Positions 15,405 to 19,609 of a stretch of 19,609 bases of DNA are shown here, piece by piece. Each line of letters opens with the position of its first letter. Position 1 is the stretch's first letter. This DNA comes from Rhodobacteraceae bacterium UBA1957 (GTDB lineage: Bacteria; Pseudomonadota; Alphaproteobacteria; Rhodobacterales; Rhodobacteraceae), in assembly GCA_002336405.1 (NCBI GenBank), contig DDEJ01000166.1, forward strand, positions 27,302 through 46,910, read 5' to 3'. A program made the translations under genes and the position numbers. The notes beneath the pieces are model-generated. The model worked only from the letters and a program-made list of their open reading frames with translations, was not told the origin of the DNA and ran no database searches.

Positions 15405-15448
15405 ATACGCCGCATTGACCTTTGTTGTCCGGCGCGATAGCGGGAGCT

Positions 15449-17257
15449 ATGGCACGCACTCCTTTATTACAACTCAATGACATTTCGCTGACCTTTGGCG
15501 GTGATCCGGTGTTCAATGCGCTGGATCTTGTTGTCCAACCGGGAGATCGGCTGGCGTTGGTTGGGCGTAATGGCAGCGGAAAATCAACCTTAATGAAGGT
15601 TATGGCCGGTCTGGTTGAGGCTGATCGTGGGGCGCGCTTTGTGGCCCCCGGTTGTAGCGTTGGATATATGCAGCAAGATCCTGACATGACCGGCTTTGCC
15701 ACCTTGGGTGATTTTGCCATCAGTGCGCTTGAGCCCGGCGAGATGTACCGTGTCGAACGGGCGGGTGAAAAGTTGAAATTTGATCCCAACCGTCCGGTTA
15801 GTACCGCGTCGGGGGGCGAACGACGGCGCGCAGCGCTGGCCAAACTGATGGCTGAAGCCCCCGGTCTTATGCTGTTGGACGAACCGACCAATCACCTTGA
15901 TATCGACGCGATCGGCTGGCTTGAGCAAGAACTGCGGTCTGCGCGCGCTGGCTTTGTGATGATCAGCCATGACCGGGCGCTTCTTAACGAGTTGACCCGC
16001 GCAACGCTATGGATTGATCGCGGTCAGACGCGCCGCCAGGAAATTGGTTTTGGCGGTTTTGAGGCCTGGCGCGACAAGGTCTGGGAAGATGAAGACCAGC
16101 AGCGCCATAAGCTCAATCGCAAAATTAAATCCGAAGCTCGTTGGGCGGTGGAGGGTATCAGTGCCAGACGAAAACGCAATCAGGGCCGCGTGCGCGCCTT
16201 GCAAGACTTGCGCAGTGAACGCGCTTCGATGATTCGGCGTCAGGGTGCGGCAGGCATGGTGCTGGAAACGGGACAAAAATCTGGCAAGAAAGTGTCAGAA
16301 GTGACGTCGATCTCGAAAACATATGACGGCAAGGTCATCTTGAACGACTTTTCTATCAAAATTCAAAGAGGCGACCGCGTGGCTTTTGTCGGCCCCAACG
16401 GTGTGGGTAAGACCACGTTGTTGAAACTGTTATTGGGCGAGATCGCGCCAGATCAGGGCACGGTCAAACTTGGCACTGGGTTGATGCCCGCAGTGTTCGA
16501 TCAAGCCCGCTCTCGGCTCGATCCGAATCTGACATTGTGGGAAAACCTGACCGGTGATCCCGAAATGCGGGTGTCGGGAAAGGCCGACCAGATTCTGGTG
16601 CGTGGCCAACCGCGCCATGTTGTGGGCTATCTCAAAGAGTTTTTGTTTGACGACAGTCAGGCGCGCGCGCCAGTACGCTCGCTGTCTGGCGGGGAAAAAG
16701 CCCGTCTGTTGCTGGCGCGATTGATGGCGCGCGAAAGCAATCTTTTGGTGCTCGATGAGCCGACCAACGACCTCGATGTGGAGACGTTGGATTTGTTGCA
16801 GGAACTTCTGGACGATTATGACGGCACAGTACTTTTGGTCAGCCACGACCGCGATTTTCTGGATCGCGTGGCAAAGACGACCGTGGTGATGGAAGGGACC
16901 GGCACCGTGACGGTGTATGCCGGGGGTTGGTCCGACTATCAGGCGCAAAAAAAGGCAATAGAGACCGCTGGTGCGTCGGTTAAATACGCACCGGTGAAAT
17001 CAAAGTCGAGTAAAAAAGCTGCGGCCAAAACCGGCTTGTCGTTCACCGAACAACACCGCCTAGAAGGCCTGCCAGATGTAATGGAACGGTTAGAGGCGGA
17101 AATTGCCAAGCTTGAGACGTTACTGTCGGATCCCAACCTGTACCGCGCCGCGCCGGTAAAGTTTCAAAAAGCGACCGAGGCCTTGACCGCACGGCAGACG
17201 GCCCTTGCCGCCGCAGAACAGGACTGGATCAATCTAGAAGAGAAACTAAATATTTGA
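15449..17257 (+). CDS. ABC-F family ATPase, Uup-like
   Basis: Soluble tandem ABC ATPase of 602 aa with no membrane segments, in the ABC-F class that acts on ribosomes. First cassette: Walker A GRNGSGKST at 39-47, signature SGGER near 121, Walker B LMLLDEPTNHLD at 140-151. The linker between cassettes, about 190-285, is charged and helical and corresponds to the P-site tRNA interaction motif region. Second cassette: GPNGVGKTT at 315-323, SGGEK at 413-417, LLVLDEPTNDLD at 432-443 and the switch histidine in VSHDRDFL. A Lys-rich stretch and a C-terminal coiled coil (about 530-602) point to the Uup branch. ATG at 15449 has GGGAG only 2 nt upstream. The 3' end overlaps the convergent gene by 12 bp. 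Confidence 0.9.
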   Translation: MARTPLLQLNDISLTFGGDPVFNALDLVVQPGDRLALVGRNGSGKSTLMKVMAGLVEADRGARFVAPGCSVGYMQQDPDMTGFATLGDFAISALEPGEMYRVERAGEKLKFDPNRPVSTASGGERRRAALAKLMAEAPGLMLLDEPTNHLDIDAIGWLEQELRSARAGFVMISHDRALLNELTRATLWIDRGQTRRQEIGFGGFEAWRDKVWEDEDQQRHKLNRKIKSEARWAVEGISARRKRNQGRVRALQDLRSERASMIRRQGAAGMVLETGQKSGKKVSEVTSISKTYDGKVILNDFSIKIQRGDRVAFVGPNGVGKTTLLKLLLGEIAPDQGTVKLGTGLMPAVFDQARSRLDPNLTLWENLTGDPEMRVSGKADQILVRGQPRHVVGYLKEFLFDDSQARAPVRSLSGGEKARLLLARLMARESNLLVLDEPTNDLDVETLDLLQELLDDYDGTVLLVSHDRDFLDRVAKTTVVMEGTGTVTVYAGGWSDYQAQKKAIETAGASVKYAPVKSKSSKKAAAKTGLSFTEQHRLEGLPDVMERLEAEIAKLETLLSDPNLYRAAPVKFQKATEALTARQTALAAAEQDWINLEEKLNI

Positions 17258-18343
17258 GTTGTTTCGTGTCAAATATTTCGCTCCAAATCCCATCAAGATC
17301 ACGGTCAGAAAAATACGGTAGATATGATGCAGCGTCACATAGGCCGGGTTCGCCGCCAAGCTGAGCGCAATCAATGACATTTCTGTCACCCCGCCGGGTG
17401 AAAAGCAGATAAGCAATACATCAAATGGTTGGCCTGTGACCCACCCTAGGCTCAGCGCACATAGTACACCAAGCCCCAGCATTGCGCCGACCGACAGTGC
17501 GCTTAACCCGATGCCGCGCACAATCAGCGCCGCACCCATGTTCAGAAACCGCATGCCCAGACTGGCTCCGATGACAATCTGCGCCACCACCACCAGCCAC
17601 ACTGGCAACGACAGGCTGACCAGACCGCTGACATTGACCAAAGCTGCTGCGATCAACGGTCCGGTTAGATGCCCTGCGGGCAGTTTTATTCGTCGCCCTA
17701 CCACCGCGCCCACCGCGCCGGTGATCACCAGCAGCGGTAGCATTTGCCAAAGCGGCAGGCTCATTTTAGGCAGCTGCTGGGCCAGACCATCCGCACTGCC
17801 AACCGGTGAGCCGATCCAGAGCGAGATTGCCAGCGGCACCACCGTGATCACCAAAATGACCCGAAGGAACTGCTGTAAGGCCAATAATGTTGGATCGGCA
17901 CCATGCTTTTCACCGATCACCAAGCTCTCCATTAACCCACCCGGTGCGGCGGCAAAATATGCAGTTGCTGCAGGATAGCCCCCCGCATGGCGATAAATCA
18001 GATAATTGATGGAATGCGCCACCGGAACATAGAGCGTCATCAGCGTCAGGCTGAGCGCGATCAGGGGCAGGTCTTGCAGAAATTCTGGCTGCACCTGAAC
18101 GCCGATCATAATCCCAATGACGGCGATGAAAATCTCGCGAATCTTAGGGGGAAACTGAAAATTTTCAGGTAACTTATGGCGGGTAAAGCGCACAACCACA
18201 GCCGATAGCGCCAAGCTTCCGGTGAGCCAGGGCATCGGGATCTGCAGCAGACTGGCAAGAAACCCGCCGATGGCACCAAAGCCGAGTAAAAGCGCCGTCA
18301 GAGCCGCCTGACCAGAGCGCAAAAAATCAATCATCTTTGGCAT
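17246..18343 (-). CDS. AbrB-family membrane protein (putative transporter/ammonia monooxygenase-annotated)
   Basis: A 365-aa polytopic inner membrane protein with about ten hydrophobic segments. The order of motifs fits the AbrB (PF05145) family, which has an internal duplication: IPMPWLTGSLALSAVV in the first half and LPAGHLTGPLIAAALVN in the second, each followed by a further helix pair. AAAPGGLMESLVIGEKHGAD and CFSPGGVTEMSLIAL are a second repeated pair with the conserved PGG-x-x-E/M. Transport substrate is unknown; some members are labelled ammonia monooxygenase or AidB regulators without firm basis. It is unrelated to the Bacillus DNA-binding AbrB. ATG at 18343 has GGAG 5 nt upstream. 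Divergent from the deacetylase-like gene, convergent with the ABC-F gene. Confidence 0.8.
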   Translation of the reverse strand: MPKMIDFLRSGQAALTALLLGFGAIGGFLASLLQIPMPWLTGSLALSAVVVRFTRHKLPENFQFPPKIREIFIAVIGIMIGVQVQPEFLQDLPLIALSLTLMTLYVPVAHSINYLIYRHAGGYPAATAYFAAAPGGLMESLVIGEKHGADPTLLALQQFLRVILVITVVPLAISLWIGSPVGSADGLAQQLPKMSLPLWQMLPLLVITGAVGAVVGRRIKLPAGHLTGPLIAAALVNVSGLVSLSLPVWLVVVAQIVIGASLGMRFLNMGAALIVRGIGLSALSVGAMLGLGVLCALSLGWVTGQPFDVLLICFSPGGVTEMSLIALSLAANPAYVTLHHIYRIFLTVILMGFGAKYLTRNNSNI

Positions 18344-18421
18344 TGTGGCTCCAGATTTTTTATCAAGACGTGCTTGGCGCAGATTAAAACCGCAGTTGCG
18401 TGGTCTTGCCGGCACCACAAC

Positions 18422-18435
18422 GGAGCGCTAGCTCC
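18422..18435. promoter_or_regulatory. Inverted repeat in the divergent abrB-family/deacetylase region
   Basis: GGAGC and GCTCC pair around GCTA, 43 bp before the deacetylase start and 79 bp before the membrane protein start. A binding site shared by both divergent promoters is conceivable. No promoter elements were convincingly recognised in the 135-bp spacer. Confidence 0.25.
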
Positions 18436-18478
18436 TCCCTATGTTATTTTTCCTCGTCTCTGCAATGGCCACTGTTTG

Positions 18479-19600
18479 ATGGCCGCTGGTCCAGCGCCGG
18501 TATTTATCGGCTCTGCGATCTATCGCGGCTCAAGCTATGGGGGCCGCCACCCGTTGGCGATCCCCCGGGTCAGCACTGTGATGGATCTTTGTCGCGCTCT
18601 TGATTGGTTGCCGCCAGCGCAATACCGCACCAGCCCGTGCGCCAAACCTGCGGCACTGCATGCGTTTCATTGCCCGCAGTATATTGCGGCTTTGCAAGCA
18701 GCTGAAAGCGCAGGGCAGGTGTCAGATGCAACGCGGTTGCGGTATCATATTGGCACCGTCTCAAATCCGGTCTTTGCGGAAATGTACCGCCGTCCCGCCA
18801 CTGCGGCAGGGGGCAGCCTTTTGGGGGTGGAATTATTAAGGCACGGCGGCAGCGTATTCAATCCCGGCGGGGGAACCCATCACGGCATGCCCGATCGCGC
18901 CAATGGGTTTTGTTATCTCAATGATCCAGTTCTGGCGATATTGGCAATGCGGCGGCAAGGGCTTGAACAGATTGCCTATGTCGATATTGATGCCCATCAC
19001 TGTGATGGTGTCGAAGCGGCGTTTTCGGGCCAAGAGGGCATATTACTCGTCTCGACCCACGAAGAGCGGCGCTGGCCCTTCACCGGGGCATTAAACGACC
19101 ATGCAGGGGGTGTGTCGCTGAATATCCCGCTGCCAAAAGGCACCAATGACAGCGAGTTTGAGGCAATTTTTACCCAGCTTATTTTACCTGCGGTGGCCCG
19201 CCATCAGCCACAGGCGATTGTCTTGCAATGTGGGGCAGACGCCGTTTATGAAGATCCACTATCGCGGCTGGCCCTGTCCAACGCGGCGCATTGGTCTGCC
19301 GTTTCGGCATTGAAAAATATGGCGCCAAGGCTGTTGGTGCTGGGTGGCGGTGGCTACAACCCGTGGGCCACAGGACGCTTGTGGAGCGGTGTCTGGGCGG
19401 TTCTCAACGGGTTTCCAATTCCAGAGGTTTTGCCGGCATCTGCGCGTGCGGTGCTCGAAGCTCTGACATGGCCGCGACGTTCTGTGCCAGAGCAAGCGTT
19501 GCTGATGGGTTTGCGCGATCCGCCGCGCGGCGGCAAAGTGCGAGATGTGATTTTTGATCGCATCCGGGCCTTGATGCCGCGTGTGAAAAAAGAATTTTAG
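18479..19600 (+). CDS. Histone deacetylase-like zinc hydrolase (AcuC/class II HDAC type)
   Basis: Arginase-fold deacetylase family member of 373 aa; bacterial relatives remove acetyl groups from protein lysines, polyamines or acetoin-related targets. All catalytic elements are seen: tandem histidines H134/H135 in GGGTHHGMPDR, zinc ligands D171 and H173 in YVDIDAHHCDGVEAAF, third ligand D254 in QCGADAVYEDPL, and the transition-state tyrosine Y293 in GGGGYNPW. The N-terminus IYRGSSYGGRHPLAIPR is typical of AcuC-like proteins. So the enzyme should be active. The substrate cannot be told. ATG at 18479 is used because the fold begins just after it; no ribosome site is visible there, and in-frame TTG 18374 has none either. 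The stop is 9 bp before the window end. Confidence 0.9.
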   Translation: MAAGPAPVFIGSAIYRGSSYGGRHPLAIPRVSTVMDLCRALDWLPPAQYRTSPCAKPAALHAFHCPQYIAALQAAESAGQVSDATRLRYHIGTVSNPVFAEMYRRPATAAGGSLLGVELLRHGGSVFNPGGGTHHGMPDRANGFCYLNDPVLAILAMRRQGLEQIAYVDIDAHHCDGVEAAFSGQEGILLVSTHEERRWPFTGALNDHAGGVSLNIPLPKGTNDSEFEAIFTQLILPAVARHQPQAIVLQCGADAVYEDPLSRLALSNAAHWSAVSALKNMAPRLLVLGGGGYNPWATGRLWSGVWAVLNGFPIPEVLPASARAVLEALTWPRRSVPEQALLMGLRDPPRGGKVRDVIFDRIRALMPRVKKEF

Positions 19601-19609
19601 CAATAGGTT

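Noticed and set aside
18374..18478. N-terminal extension of the deacetylase from a TTG
   Set aside because: The extra 35 residues do not look like part of the fold or a signal peptide and cover the divergent promoter region.
1..19609. CRISPR arrays, transposases, integrases, prophage genes, toxin-antitoxin or defence genes
   Set aside because: Looked for on both strands; no regularly spaced repeats and no recognisable genes of these kinds.

Overview
The window reads as core chromosome of an alphaproteobacterium of the Rhodobacterales (Roseobacter type). The main grounds are gene order and protein type: erpA/dgt/argS, a SPOR protein followed by nagZ-scpA-scpB, a long tandem-domain dCTP deaminase, and a yceD-rpmF-plsX-fabH-ihfA-MerR run with a divergent bamE-type lipoprotein and an OlsB-type acyltransferase. 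Base composition is moderately GC-rich in genes and clearly AT-richer in the two long gaps.

Layout. 1-460: erpA (Fe-S insertion, minus) divergent from dgt. 461-1609: dgt (dNTP triphosphohydrolase). 1610-2479: an 870-bp gap with no intact gene, holding what look like decayed coding pieces, including an AraC-type helix-turn-helix tail. 2480-7643: a plus-strand run argS, SPOR protein, nagZ, scpA, scpB, with the last four overlapping and probably translationally coupled. 7652-8749: long-form dCTP deaminase, minus, convergent with scpB. 8750-9549: 800 bp without a convincing gene. 9550-9626: tRNA-Pro(GGG), minus. 9699-14037: minus-strand cluster, in transcription order yceD, rpmF, plsX, fabH, ihfA, MerR regulator, tRNA. 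14124-17257: plus-strand bamE-like lipoprotein, olsB, ABC-F ATPase. 17246-18343: AbrB-family membrane protein, minus. 18479-19600: histone-deacetylase-like hydrolase, plus, ending at the window edge.

How they work together. yceD-rpmF-plsX-fabH couples ribosomal protein L32 with the start of fatty acid and phospholipid synthesis, and OlsB draws on the same acyl-ACP pool for ornithine lipids. The SPOR protein and NagZ both concern peptidoglycan. ScpA/ScpB are the kleisin partners of SMC in chromosome segregation. Dgt and Dcd both adjust dNTP pools. IHF-alpha and the MerR protein are DNA-binding regulators.

Nothing here amounts to a clear undescribed system. The points most worth a second look are the two decayed gaps, a pair of inverted repeats upstream of ihfA, a sliding-clamp-like pentapeptide in the disordered part of the MerR regulator, and start sites decided by overlaps or ribosome binding sites. 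All product names rest on motif recognition by eye; no database search was run.
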